Shown: positions 1-7,940 of the stretch, piece after piece
Position numbering within the stretch: position 1 is the stretch's first letter
Layout: the number at the start of each line of letters is the position of its first letter
Assembly (NCBI GenBank): GCA_913058215.1
Contig: CAJXQE010000022.1
Coordinates: forward strand, 1 to 37,582
Source of the DNA: an uncultured Verrucomicrobiales bacterium
GTDB taxonomy: Bacteria > Verrucomicrobiota > Verrucomicrobiia > Verrucomicrobiales > DEV007
Direction: 5' to 3'
Length of the DNA stretch: 37,582 nt
Program-made: the position numbers and the translations under genes
Notes under the pieces: model-generated
Databases searched by the model: none
What the model saw: the letters and a program-made list of their open reading frames with translations, nothing else
Told to the model about the DNA's origin: nothing

Positions 1-1
1 T

Positions 2-34
2 TCGTCGGCAGCGTCAGATGTGTATAAGAGACAG
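2..34 (+). other. Nextera read-1 transposase adapter (artefact)
   Basis: The first bases match the 33-nt Illumina Nextera read-1 adapter, ending in the transposon mosaic end AGATGTGTATAAGAGACAG at 16-34. Base 1 (t) fits the last base of the i5 index read at the other end of the contig. This is library DNA that was not trimmed, not genome sequence. Genuine sequence starts at 35. Confidence 0.98.
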
Positions 35-210
35 ATCCTGTGGTGGTTCGTTCCGATGGTGCCGTGAAAAGGCTCGCCAAGGATGGCTTTGCAGTGACCG
101 AGCATGTCTTCGACAAAGCCGGTGATTACATTGTTCGTGTCGAACGAAGCAATGAACGCGGTGAAACAGCCATCGCTCATCTGTGGGTCCCGGTGTTGCC
201 GGAAGAATGA
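35..210 (+). CDS. C-terminal fragment of a secreted or surface protein (PKD/Ig-like end)
   Basis: An open frame runs from the adapter junction (first full codon at 37) to a TGA at 208-210. It has no start codon because the contig begins inside the gene. The 57 visible residues contain FDKAGDYIVRVERSNERG, then alternating hydrophobic strands ending in LWVPVLPEE. The 'F..aG.Y.V.V....ErG...A...V.V' pattern is what the last two strands of PKD or other Ig-like beta-sandwich domains look like. I infer the end of a larger exported protein. The main domain is missing, so no activity can be assigned. It converges with the S9 peptidase gene; the 225-base gap between them holds only a weak 5-bp GC hairpin (242-260). 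Confidence 0.6.
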
Positions 211-435
211 TGAGAGGGATATCGAAACCACTGATTCTGCGCCGGGTTTTTCACGCCCGGATTTAACGGGAAGTGTCCTTAAAACCGTGCCGTTCGGGTC
301 GGTTAAAATAAATCTAAAGTACAAGCAGTTGAGGCATCGGAAAAGGCTGGATAGGGGTTTCGAGACAAGACCTTTTGTATGATCCTGTTTGCGTTTCCCT
401 CGCCGATCTTACCATGCAATTAGGAATGCTCTCGA

Positions 436-2835
436 TCAGTGACCGCCCGCCGGCAGATTGCCATTCAAGTAGCGCGTGAAGAGTTCGTAAAGGTGGCGCC
501 GCGTCCCTTTACCTTCCTTGATCGCATGGCTACGATTCGGGTAGGACATCATACTGAATGGCTTGTTGTGCTTGATCAGTTCATTGGCAAGAACCTGACA
601 GTTCTGATAGTGGCAATTGTCATCACCTGTGCCATAAACAATCAAGAGATTGCCCTCAAGTTGTTTGGCAAAGGTTATCGGTGAACCATTTTTAAAACCC
701 TCTGGATTGTCATCAGGCAAGCCCATGAAACGCTCCTGGTAGATCGTATCGTAATTCAGTTGATCACTGATAAAGGCAATCGCCATCCCGGTGTGATAGA
801 GGTCCGGGTATCGAAACAAGGCATTAAGAGTCATCGATCCGCCACCGCTCCAGCCCCAAACACCGATTCGCTTTGAGTCAATGTAAGGCCATGTGTCGAT
901 GATCTTCCTGACCCCAGCCGCCTGGTCAGCCGAGGCCAATATACCGATCTGTCGATAAACACTTTTCCGCCAGCCACGTCCCCGGGGAGCGGGAGTCCCA
1001 CGATTGTCCATGCTGACCACGATGTAACCCTGCTCAGCGATCATCCGGTGCCATAACCCTTTTTCACCACCCCAACGATCCATCACGGTCTGCGCCGCAG
1101 GTTCACCGTAAACATAGACAAATAAGGGGTATTTCTTCTTCGGGTCAAAATGCGATGGTTTATAACACCAGCCATCGAGTTCGACACCGTCGGCGACTTC
1201 GACACGGAAAAATTCGGCACTGCCGATCTTCAGTTCACCTATTTTGCTATGCAATTCGGTGTTCGCTTCGAGTATTCTTACCTGCTGATGATCGGGCAGG
1301 CTGACCATGTCGATTCGAGACGGGGTATTCAATGTTGAATAGGTGTGTATCGCCCACTTCGCATCTTCAGATATGTCGTAACTGTGATGTCCTGGCTGAT
1401 TAAGCGGAGTCAGGCGTTCGTTTTTTCCAATCACATTCATCGACGCTCGATACAGGAATTTCCGGGTCGCGTTTTCTGGCGAGGCGATGTAATAAATCCA
1501 GCCTCCTTCATCATCGACTTTAAGGACTGATATCACATCAAATTCCCCCGGTGTCAGCAGCTCCACTTTTTCTCCCTCACCCGAAATCAAATAGAGGTGA
1601 CGCCATCCGTCCCGGTCACTCGTCCAGGTAAATCGACTGCCGCCCTTCACCCATTTCAGGTCACTGTTAATATCAATCCAGGCATCATCTTCTTCAGTGA
1701 TGATGGTGTCCAGGGGCGTTGCCTTCACCCCGCCTAAGAACCCTTTTGAAACACTCGATACCATGAGCTTGTTGCGATTCTGCAATCGATTCATCCGCTG
1801 CAGGACGAGCTTATTGGTATCAGGTATCCACGACATTTTCGGGATGTAATTCTCTCGCAGATCATCCCCGGTATCGAGCCATTGGGTACTGCCGCCAGTT
1901 ACACTGACAACACCAACGCGGCATGCTGAGTTTAAGTGGCCCACCTTAGGGTATTGATAGCTTTTAATTTTCGGGTAACGCTCTTCGGTGTAATTGACCA
2001 GCTGAAACTCTTCCACGCCTTCTGTGTCAAAGTTCCAGTAGGCAATGAATTGCCCATCCGGGCTGAAGCTGAATCCGTCACGCAAACCAAACTCCTCTTC
2101 ATAAACCCAGTCTGCAGTGCCATTGATAATCAGATCGGAACCGCTGTGAGTAAGCTGAGAAATCCCCATGGTTTCCAGGTTCTGTATGTAAATATCCCTC
2201 TGGTAAACGTAAGCCACACGGTTGCCATCGGGATTGAACTTGGCAAACATCATTCGCGATTCTTCCGCATCGCCGCCGAGTTTCCTCAGGCTACCCGATG
2301 CCATCTCATACAGCCAATAATCACCGCGTGTCTCCTTGCGCCATACCTTCACGCTGTTGGTGTAAATCAACAATTTCGTCGCATCTTTCGACCATGAGTA
2401 ATCCTTGATCTCCAGAGGTTCTTCTTCACCGTCAGGGATCAATTTGCGGGCGGACACAATGATCTGGCTCTCACCTGTCGCGGGATCACTTTTAACGATG
2501 TCTTTAAACGGCTCATCATCGTCGTCATCATCCTCGGCTTCATCATCTTCGGCTTCATCCTCCTCGACCTCCCCGGCTTTCGCTTCTCCCTCGAGCTCCT
2601 TAAATTCAACTGAATCCTCAAGCGTGGTGTACCCCGTGCCATCTTCCAACCAGCGGATCGGCCCGAAGCTTTCGCTCTTAAAATCCTTGTCTGTGAAGAT
2701 ACGCTGCAAGTTCAAGAGCGATGAATCCACCTCCACTGCATCTTTGGCTTGTAGCCCCGCTATTATTAGAGTGCTCAGGCTTAAGGCCAAAAGGGTGATC
2801 GTCTTTAACATGAAATGGTTCTTATACGGTTTCAT
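436..2835 (-). CDS. Secreted dipeptidyl-peptidase IV-like S9 peptidase
   Basis: About 799 residues, the usual size of the DPP-IV family, which cleaves dipeptides from the N-terminus of peptides, often after proline. An N-terminal signal peptide (hydrophobic LLALSLSTLIIAG near residues 15-28) is followed by a beta-propeller. The propeller carries the motif DWVYEEEF near 243-250; its glutamates are the ones that hold the substrate amino terminus in DPP-IV. The C-terminal alpha/beta-hydrolase domain has GWSGGG (nucleophile about Ser663), GTGDDN (Asp about 738) and NRSHA (His about 770), so the triad is complete. An unusual acidic stretch lies near residues 80-109. I chose the ATG at 2835; an ATG at 2811 also leaves a signal peptide, and an upstream TTG at 2850 is less likely. 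No Shine-Dalgarno site is visible. It is transcribed alone. Confidence 0.93.
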   Translation of the reverse strand: MKPYKNHFMLKTITLLALSLSTLIIAGLQAKDAVEVDSSLLNLQRIFTDKDFKSESFGPIRWLEDGTGYTTLEDSVEFKELEGEAKAGEVEEDEAEDDEAEDDDDDDEPFKDIVKSDPATGESQIIVSARKLIPDGEEEPLEIKDYSWSKDATKLLIYTNSVKVWRKETRGDYWLYEMASGSLRKLGGDAEESRMMFAKFNPDGNRVAYVYQRDIYIQNLETMGISQLTHSGSDLIINGTADWVYEEEFGLRDGFSFSPDGQFIAYWNFDTEGVEEFQLVNYTEERYPKIKSYQYPKVGHLNSACRVGVVSVTGGSTQWLDTGDDLRENYIPKMSWIPDTNKLVLQRMNRLQNRNKLMVSSVSKGFLGGVKATPLDTIITEEDDAWIDINSDLKWVKGGSRFTWTSDRDGWRHLYLISGEGEKVELLTPGEFDVISVLKVDDEGGWIYYIASPENATRKFLYRASMNVIGKNERLTPLNQPGHHSYDISEDAKWAIHTYSTLNTPSRIDMVSLPDHQQVRILEANTELHSKIGELKIGSAEFFRVEVADGVELDGWCYKPSHFDPKKKYPLFVYVYGEPAAQTVMDRWGGEKGLWHRMIAEQGYIVVSMDNRGTPAPRGRGWRKSVYRQIGILASADQAAGVRKIIDTWPYIDSKRIGVWGWSGGGSMTLNALFRYPDLYHTGMAIAFISDQLNYDTIYQERFMGLPDDNPEGFKNGSPITFAKQLEGNLLIVYGTGDDNCHYQNCQVLANELIKHNKPFSMMSYPNRSHAIKEGKGTRRHLYELFTRYLNGNLPAGGH

Positions 2836-2978
2836 AGAAACGATAAACAAAAATGTTCAGCAACCTCAAGGGGGAGGGCTCTCTCGATGGCCTCGTCGCA
2901 AATCAGGATTGAGGAAGGCTTTTGCAAGCAGCCTAAATCACACGCGAGCCATCCTATGGGGCCGGCCCTTCCGAAATA

Positions 2979-2994
2979 CTCTTCTTCCGAAGAG
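2979..2994 (-). terminator. Candidate terminator hairpin of the protease operon
   Basis: CTCTTC and GAAGAG form a perfect 6-bp stem with a 4-base loop (GGAA when read on the minus strand). It lies about 75 bases past the end of the metalloprotease gene and is followed on that strand by a short TATTT. A 10-bp GC palindrome, GGGCCGGCCC, lies just beyond at 2959-2968. The T tract is poor, so the call is tentative. Confidence 0.35.
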
Positions 2995-3069
2995 AGCGAT
3001 GAACCTGACTCTCTGCTATCCGGATGAATCGGCGCATTTGGGTATATTGGCTTGTTGTCCTTCGCTTCC

Positions 3070-4482
3070 CTATGGTTCGGGTGGCGATTGAAATACGATT
3101 TCGACACCGTTTTTCTTCCATGCGGCGCGGATTTCGGTAGCAATCTTTTCCGGCGCACGACCGCGTAGCAGGTGGATTTGCAGGAATGCCTGAGCGTTTT
3201 GCGGCTTTTGCTGAATCGCCTGAAAATAGGCGGCGAGATCAGAGGCTTTACCGTCGCCGTCTTGATAGAGAAAATACCAAACGAGGAGCGCGGCCGAGTT
3301 GTAGTTGAGGATGGGCGTGCTCATGCTCAGGGCTTCGGTCCACTCCTTGCTGGTCATCGTCAGCATTTTCGCAGGAGCGATCATCGGAATGACACGGGGG
3401 TCATCATCGTAGCGCCACTTGTTGAGATAGGCGATGAAGGGTTTTTCTAATTTGGTGAAATTGTAGTGGCCATTTTGATAGGGCAGAGCGGCAAGATATT
3501 CGGCCATACCTTCGCTAATCCAAACTGGAAGATGAGGGAGCCAGTCGCGCATGACCTGGTGGCTGACTTCGTGGCGAAGGATGAAAACCTTGTCCTGATA
3601 GTCGAGCGTCACCCGCTTGTTCTCGTCGATTTTGATCCCGAAATTCTGTAGCGAGATGAGCATGGTTCGATGCCAGGCTGAGTAGTAGCCACCGGTGCCA
3701 GCAGCGCCGCCTGCGAGTCCGTATGCCTGGGGCGTGATATAAAGTTCGACCGGGAGACGCCTTGATGATTGCGGGGCGGAGGTGTTGGTATGAGGCCGTG
3801 CATTTCCGTAGGGGGAAAAGCCCGAGAAAGCAGGTCTCATTTGCAAACTGAGGGATTGGTTCGGCCCCCGGCGCCGGGGCGGGAGTTTGGGTTTTGCTCC
3901 CAGCCCGAGAGGCAGGTCGAGAACCGCGCGACGCGTAGCTTCGAAGGCGGTGGCCATGTCGGCGACGGTGTTCAGTGGCAGCGAGACATCGGAAGTGATG
4001 GCAAAATTTGCCGAGTGATAGATGAAGCGTGAATTGTTGGCTTTGTTTTGGACGGCGATAACCTTGGCTCTACCCGTACCGGAACGAATGGGCCATGCTG
4101 GCATGTTCCGGGGATCGACCCAGGAGCCGTCGGTATTGTCCTTTCGCCACTCCGCAAGAAATGTTTGATCGCCGCTACTCAGGGAACGCGGAGTGACCGA
4201 AATCACCCGGCTATCGTCGAGTTGCAGGGTGGCACGGACATTGTCGAAGGCGAGCAGTTTGCCAGAGTGCTGACGGCCTTTCTGATCAGTCCAGGTCCGG
4301 TGCGGTTGTGCGATGGCCGGAGCCGCTGTCGAGTTATCTTTGGATTTTGGAACAGTTGCGGACCCGGGCGCTGTTCCCGGATCCAATTCGGGTTCCTGGC
4401 TCCAGGCGGGAAGAATTCCTGACAGGGTCACAAGCAATATCATTGTGACGACTCGAAAAGCGGATCGGATCGCGAGTGACAT
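3070..4482 (-). CDS. Secreted SHD1 domain / HExxH zinc metalloprotease-like protein
   Basis: 470 residues. A signal peptide (about 1-28, ending PAWSQE) is followed by a Pro/Ala/Ser-rich spacer and an SHD1 (SLA1 homology 1) domain at about 61-112. The SHD1 domain shows RTWTDQKGRQHSGKLLAF and the closing 'LSSGDQTFLAEW', a form common in PVC bacteria. The C-terminal half holds HEVSH (His304, Glu305, His308) and, 16 residues later, WISEGMAEYL with Glu324. This is the HExxH...E zinc site of gluzincins, and the arrangement resembles DUF1570 proteins. Expected role: periplasmic or surface peptidase; the substrate is unknown. The start is the ATG at 4482, which shares its A with the TGA of the upstream protease gene (TGATG). 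An open extension to 4650 runs inside that neighbour and has no signal peptide. The tight overlap predicts coupled translation. Confidence 0.82.
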   Translation of the reverse strand: MSLAIRSAFRVVTMILLVTLSGILPAWSQEPELDPGTAPGSATVPKSKDNSTAAPAIAQPHRTWTDQKGRQHSGKLLAFDNVRATLQLDDSRVISVTPRSLSSGDQTFLAEWRKDNTDGSWVDPRNMPAWPIRSGTGRAKVIAVQNKANNSRFIYHSANFAITSDVSLPLNTVADMATAFEATRRAVLDLPLGLGAKPKLPPRRRGPNQSLSLQMRPAFSGFSPYGNARPHTNTSAPQSSRRLPVELYITPQAYGLAGGAAGTGGYYSAWHRTMLISLQNFGIKIDENKRVTLDYQDKVFILRHEVSHQVMRDWLPHLPVWISEGMAEYLAALPYQNGHYNFTKLEKPFIAYLNKWRYDDDPRVIPMIAPAKMLTMTSKEWTEALSMSTPILNYNSAALLVWYFLYQDGDGKASDLAAYFQAIQQKPQNAQAFLQIHLLRGRAPEKIATEIRAAWKKNGVEIVFQSPPEP

Positions 4483-5783
4483 CAGGGAGAAATGTAAAAG
4501 GTGTAGTAGCAGGTTGCTTCCATTTCGGCAACGCGCATACGGCGATTGCGAACCGCTTCGCCCCAGCTCTCGGTGAAGATGACTTCGCCTAGCTTGGAAT
4601 TGTAACCCGTGATTACCGAGGCGTGGCTGTAGGCTTTTTTGTCGGGCCAAAGTGCGCGCTCATTGTTGTCAACGATCGGGAGCTTGACCGTTCGGTCTTT
4701 GGCCCGGCGCTTGGCGTACTGGGTGTGTAGGTAGTCGCGTTGCTGACTCCATCGACGCCAGACGAGGACCGGTATCCCGGCATCGATACTCTTGCAGGCG
4801 CGCTCAAAATTGAACTTGGTCTGTCGGCGCACATCGAATCCCAGTTCATCGCCGGCAGCCTCGTAGGTTTCCCGAATATTCGACCCGCGAGTGCTGCCGT
4901 AACGAATGCCGGCGCCAGCGGCGTAGTCTTCGGTATCAATGTCAAGACCGAGGTACTGCATCGCCATACTGAGAGCCGAGACACCGCAGTAGGCGCGGTC
5001 GCCCTGGGGGAATATGGGTATTTCGTTGAGTAGAACATCGTCGTCAGAAGCGCTGACATTTTTCTCAAATGCAGGGGCGCGGTCGCGAGGTTTGATGTCT
5101 CGAGCTTCGGGCGCCAGCCAACTGTGCGCATTGGCGGCATCGAGGAAGAAGGTGACTTTTACCAGTTGGTCTTCGATCTTGTGCATGCGTGCATAGAGGT
5201 CGCCGGTGCGAAAAATTTCCACCTCCTGCTGCAGTAGTGATTCACTGCCAAGTGTGATTTTCTCCGGGCGATCGGTGGCAATTTGAGTGAGGCCGGCACG
5301 CACAGCACTTTCGGTCATCGTGTAAAGTTTGTTAAAGCTTTCCTGGTTATCCTTGGCTGTTTGTACGGCATTTCCCCGTGGAATATAGCCAAAGTGAGTG
5401 CCGGAGTCGAGGAACAACAGAGTGATCGATCGGATGTCGCCATCGATAAAGCGCGAGCTGATTACCTGCGGCTGCACACCAAAAATCCTGGGATACGGAA
5501 GTGGGGCTCCGCGTTGGCTTCCGGGGCGGGGCCAGATGCGATGGGCGATCCGGGTGGTGGTTCGCTGAGGAATCCAGCTAGCGTGAAAACCGGGTTGCGC
5601 CCAAGTTGCTGAGTCAATCAGGGCACTGGCTATTGGGAAATCTTCCGCACTGGCGCTGGGCAGGCTTGCGGCAAAGTACAGGGAAATCCCGGTCAGCAAA
5701 CGGATTGCTAACGAAACACGGTAGAGACTTGGCCGTGGGATGGAAAAGGGAGATGTCAAGGTTCTGGAGATTCTTAAAATCAA
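4482..5783 (-). CDS. Secreted C39-like (papain-fold) cysteine protease
   Basis: 433 residues. A hydrophobic segment near 24-46 (VSLAIRLLTGISLYFAASL, then SASA) looks like a signal peptide. An N-terminal domain (about 55-215) has the FG...F strand pattern seen in a Verrucomicrobia C39 family. The C-terminal protease domain starts near 250 with IPIFPQGDRAYCGVSAL (Cys266) and has SHASVITGYN (His387) followed by TESWG near 404-408, giving a plausible Cys/His site. The start is uncertain. The only codon before the signal peptide is TTG at 5783, which overlaps the TGA of the upstream gene (TTGA). No ATG occurs until well inside the protein. Family members cleave peptides, but this one could also be a non-peptidase papain fold. 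It is the middle gene of a three-gene overlapping operon. Confidence 0.8.
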   Translation of the reverse strand: MILRISRTLTSPFSIPRPSLYRVSLAIRLLTGISLYFAASLPSASAEDFPIASALIDSATWAQPGFHASWIPQRTTTRIAHRIWPRPGSQRGAPLPYPRIFGVQPQVISSRFIDGDIRSITLLFLDSGTHFGYIPRGNAVQTAKDNQESFNKLYTMTESAVRAGLTQIATDRPEKITLGSESLLQQEVEIFRTGDLYARMHKIEDQLVKVTFFLDAANAHSWLAPEARDIKPRDRAPAFEKNVSASDDDVLLNEIPIFPQGDRAYCGVSALSMAMQYLGLDIDTEDYAAGAGIRYGSTRGSNIRETYEAAGDELGFDVRRQTKFNFERACKSIDAGIPVLVWRRWSQQRDYLHTQYAKRRAKDRTVKLPIVDNNERALWPDKKAYSHASVITGYNSKLGEVIFTESWGEAVRNRRMRVAEMEATCYYTFYISP

Positions 5784-6337
5784 GATTCGTCAGCGTCCTT
5801 AGGCTCAAGAGTAATCCGAATCGAGTCGGCAGCTTTAGTGAGTTGCACAGAGAGTTGTTCGTAGGCGAGCGAGGCAGATCCGGAATCGAGTTCCATGGAT
5901 TTCCCGGACCAGGCATTGATGTTGGCGGTCAGTTGCGCCTGTGTATTTCCAGGTTTCTTTTCATCGGCAGTCGAGAACACCACTACTAAGCGCAGCGGGC
6001 GATTGTCACGGCGCTGGAGAGTGACTTCTGTGGCCGGCATCCCAAAAACCAAAGCGCTGTTCTTCAGATGAATCAGTTCGATCGTGGAATCATCGATCTC
6101 GGGATCGTTCCACATTTCCCAATCGCCTTTTAGTTTGGCATCCTGCTTCCACATGTCTTCGCGATTGGCGAAATCTTCGAGGCGCATGCTCGCGGGATTG
6201 ATAAATGGCACTCCTATTCCATTGTTGAAGGTGCTGGGAATCGCGTGCAAAAGCGGCACGGCGATGGATCCGGCAAAGAAAATGAAAGTGAACGCCGTCG
6301 CGATCCGAAGGCCGGGGTGAGGGGGTGTTTTTCTCAT
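5780..6337 (-). CDS. Small secreted protein related to the N-domain of the C39-like protease
   Basis: 185 residues with an N-terminal signal peptide (about 11-32, FTFIFFAGSIAVPLLHA). I do not recognise a catalytic motif. The stretch VFGMPATEVTLQRRDNRPLR (from about 97) aligns without gaps to IFGVQPQVISSRFIDGDIRS in the N-domain of the next gene. The same hydrophobic spacing follows, and only F, G, D and a later F are identical. I infer that the two share a fold, so this may be a stand-alone copy that binds or inhibits the protease, or a duplicated substrate-recognition domain. It opens the operon, and its TGA overlaps the TTG of the protease gene. The start is an ATG without a visible ribosome site. 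Confidence 0.68.
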   Translation of the reverse strand: MRKTPPHPGLRIATAFTFIFFAGSIAVPLLHAIPSTFNNGIGVPFINPASMRLEDFANREDMWKQDAKLKGDWEMWNDPEIDDSTIELIHLKNSALVFGMPATEVTLQRRDNRPLRLVVVFSTADEKKPGNTQAQLTANINAWSGKSMELDSGSASLAYEQLSVQLTKAADSIRITLEPKDADES

Positions 6338-6396
6338 AGTTTCAGGTTTGGTCTCTAGTAATCCTCGGCTGGGCGCAAAAACCTAACACAGAAAGT

Positions 6397-6463
6397 GAAA
6401 CTAATCCTGCTGCCTCTGCTATGGCCGATTTGCGCAGGGCCCTCTCTGGCACTGATTAGTTTC
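6397..6463. repeat. 10-bp inverted repeat with 47-base loop
   Basis: GAAACTAATC (6397-6406) and GATTAGTTTC (6454-6463) are exact reverse complements. They lie between the end of the BLUF gene and the start of the protease operon. They could be an operator upstream of the operon or a long hairpin ending BLUF transcription; no T tract supports the latter. Apart from this, bases 6338-6573 hold nothing I recognise. Confidence 0.5.
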
Positions 6464-6573
6464 TTTTGTTCCTTTACTCCATAGCTATCTGAACACCGTG
6501 AGACCTGGAAGGGGGAGGGGAATGACAAAAAACTTCCTATCGATTTCAGGGGATTTCGAGATCCGGAGTCTGA

Positions 6574-7065
6574 CTATTCGCCGTCCGGTTCACTCTTCGT
6601 TTCCGAAATGCAGATGGCTTTGGCGTCGAGAAGAAGTGAGAGGGCCAGTTCTGCTACATCGGGGATCTCGATGCAGTCATCCTTCATTGGATACTTGATA
6701 GTCAGCAACTCCCGGTGATGCAGCGGCAGGTCGTAGAGGTCTACGATGTGCATGCTCCACTCGCTGAACTGACGGCTGGTAATAGACTCGAATGAGAGCA
6801 GTCGAAGCCTTGAATGGCGAGGGTCGGTGATAATCCTGGCATACAGGGCGTTCACCGCCACTGAGGGACCCTCCAGCACTTGGAGGAAAGTCTCCCCTGA
6901 CAGAATCAGAAGGCCTGAGAGATTGCTCTTCCGGTTGTTCTCTGCACTCCCGCTGGCCAGTTCGACCAGTGACTCGTTGGTAAGCTTGTCCCACGAGGTA
7001 TCGCTCTTGTAGATGAGACGGCACAGGTTCGATTGCTTGGTATTGCCTGCGCTTTGATTGCTCAT
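6574..7065 (-). CDS. Stand-alone BLUF-domain blue-light sensor
   Basis: 163 residues, nearly all a BLUF domain (FAD-binding, blue-light responsive). The residues around the flavin in the family are present: Tyr19 in LIYKSD, Asn44 in ENNRKSNLSG, Gln62 in FLQVLEGP, and Trp103 and Met105 in FSEWSMH. The family phrase 'ly..i..D.RH..l.ll' appears as LYARIITDPRHSRLRLL. Light rewires hydrogen bonding around the Tyr and Gln and changes partner binding. No output domain is attached; about 35 C-terminal residues form a short helical tail. The protein should act in the cytoplasm through an unknown partner. Neither neighbour is an obvious output, and no cyclic-di-GMP or MerR-like gene is in the window. 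The ATG at 7065 has no Shine-Dalgarno site. Confidence 0.93.
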   Translation of the reverse strand: MSNQSAGNTKQSNLCRLIYKSDTSWDKLTNESLVELASGSAENNRKSNLSGLLILSGETFLQVLEGPSVAVNALYARIITDPRHSRLRLLSFESITSRQFSEWSMHIVDLYDLPLHHRELLTIKYPMKDDCIEIPDVAELALSLLLDAKAICISETKSEPDGE

Positions 7066-7274
7066 TGTTAGGAGAGTAATACTGCAGGGGGATTCCTGTT
7101 ACAAGCCCGCAGCTGTTATTCTGTTCCTGTCCCGCGAGACGATCGAACTTCGGGGACTGCCCTTGCGGGTGACCGTTGAGGCAGTCGTTCAGGTCATCGG
7201 CCCCCTTCAGCAAGGCGTTCGCTACTATCTATTTTCAGGAAGAGTAGTAACAAAAAGTATGGCTGAATCCGAAA

Positions 7275-7928
7275 TTACTCCGCGCTCCAGAGCTTGACCG
7301 AGTCAAACAGGATGCGGTTGGGGGCGGCGGCGAAGGTTTTGAAGGTGAGTTCGCTGCGACCTTGCAGGGACACTTGCTCATGCTCAATGGTTTGTCCTTT
7401 CCCATTGAGGGCGATCCACATCATGCCCTCTTCAAACTCGAGAACCACATCGATCCATTCCTTGAGTTTGACCTCGGGAGCATCGCCAAGGAAAGATTCA
7501 CCTCCGTGTAGTTTGACGGAATAGCCCTTCGCATTGAACACCACGGTGTTGATGTGATGGCCGATGTCGAATTTGGGGCGTCCGGTGGCGAAGGCCTTGC
7601 CTTCAAATTGCACGCGGAGGTGGAGGACGAACTTTTCCGGTAGATGCTTGAGTCGGATGACAGGGGACATGCCGAGGTGATGATCGCGGTTCAAGGCTTT
7701 CATCGCCTCCTCGGCGTTTTCGTAATCGGCTTTTCCAGCGAGGACGCCGTCCGCCACTTCCCAGGACTTGGTCCGATTTTCCCAGCGTTCCTAGTCGAGA
7801 TTACCGTCGAAATCGTCGGAGTAGATCAGGGTTCCTTTGCTGAAGAGATGGATTCGAAAGCGGGTTCCTCAGCTCTGAGAGCGGGAAGGAGCAGAGCCGT
7901 GAGGAAAAGGGGGGGAAGTGAGTTTCAT
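7275..7928 (-). pseudogene. Broken DUF1080-like beta-sandwich gene
   Basis: The last 160 codons (to 7275) are intact and match the gene at 23117-23794 without gaps, about 70% identical by eye (for example ALNRDHHLGMSPVIRL and EHEQVSLQG). The front is damaged in three places. An ATG at 7928 opens a reading frame that shifts at a run of seven C (7909-7915, minus strand) before the signal-peptide codons LFLTALLLPALRA and EEPAFES. The frame shifts back at 7848-7849, where one base is missing. A TAG stop interrupts the restored frame at 7791-7793, inside the match to FDGEFNRDFW. Read with corrections, the product is a secreted protein of about 217 residues. The gene begins 12 bases after the SASA esterase, so the pair was an operon. 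Three separate errors make a dead gene likelier than sequencing noise, but not certain. Confidence 0.82.
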
Positions 7929-7940
7929 CAGATGTAAGGG

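Noticed and set aside
242..260. CCGGG/CCCGG hairpin after the first partial gene as a terminator
   Set aside because: The stem is only 5 bp with a 9-base loop, and no T tract follows.
7909..7915. C7 tract as a phase-variation switch
   Set aside because: A second frameshift and an internal amber stop also interrupt the gene, so changing the tract length alone would not restore it.
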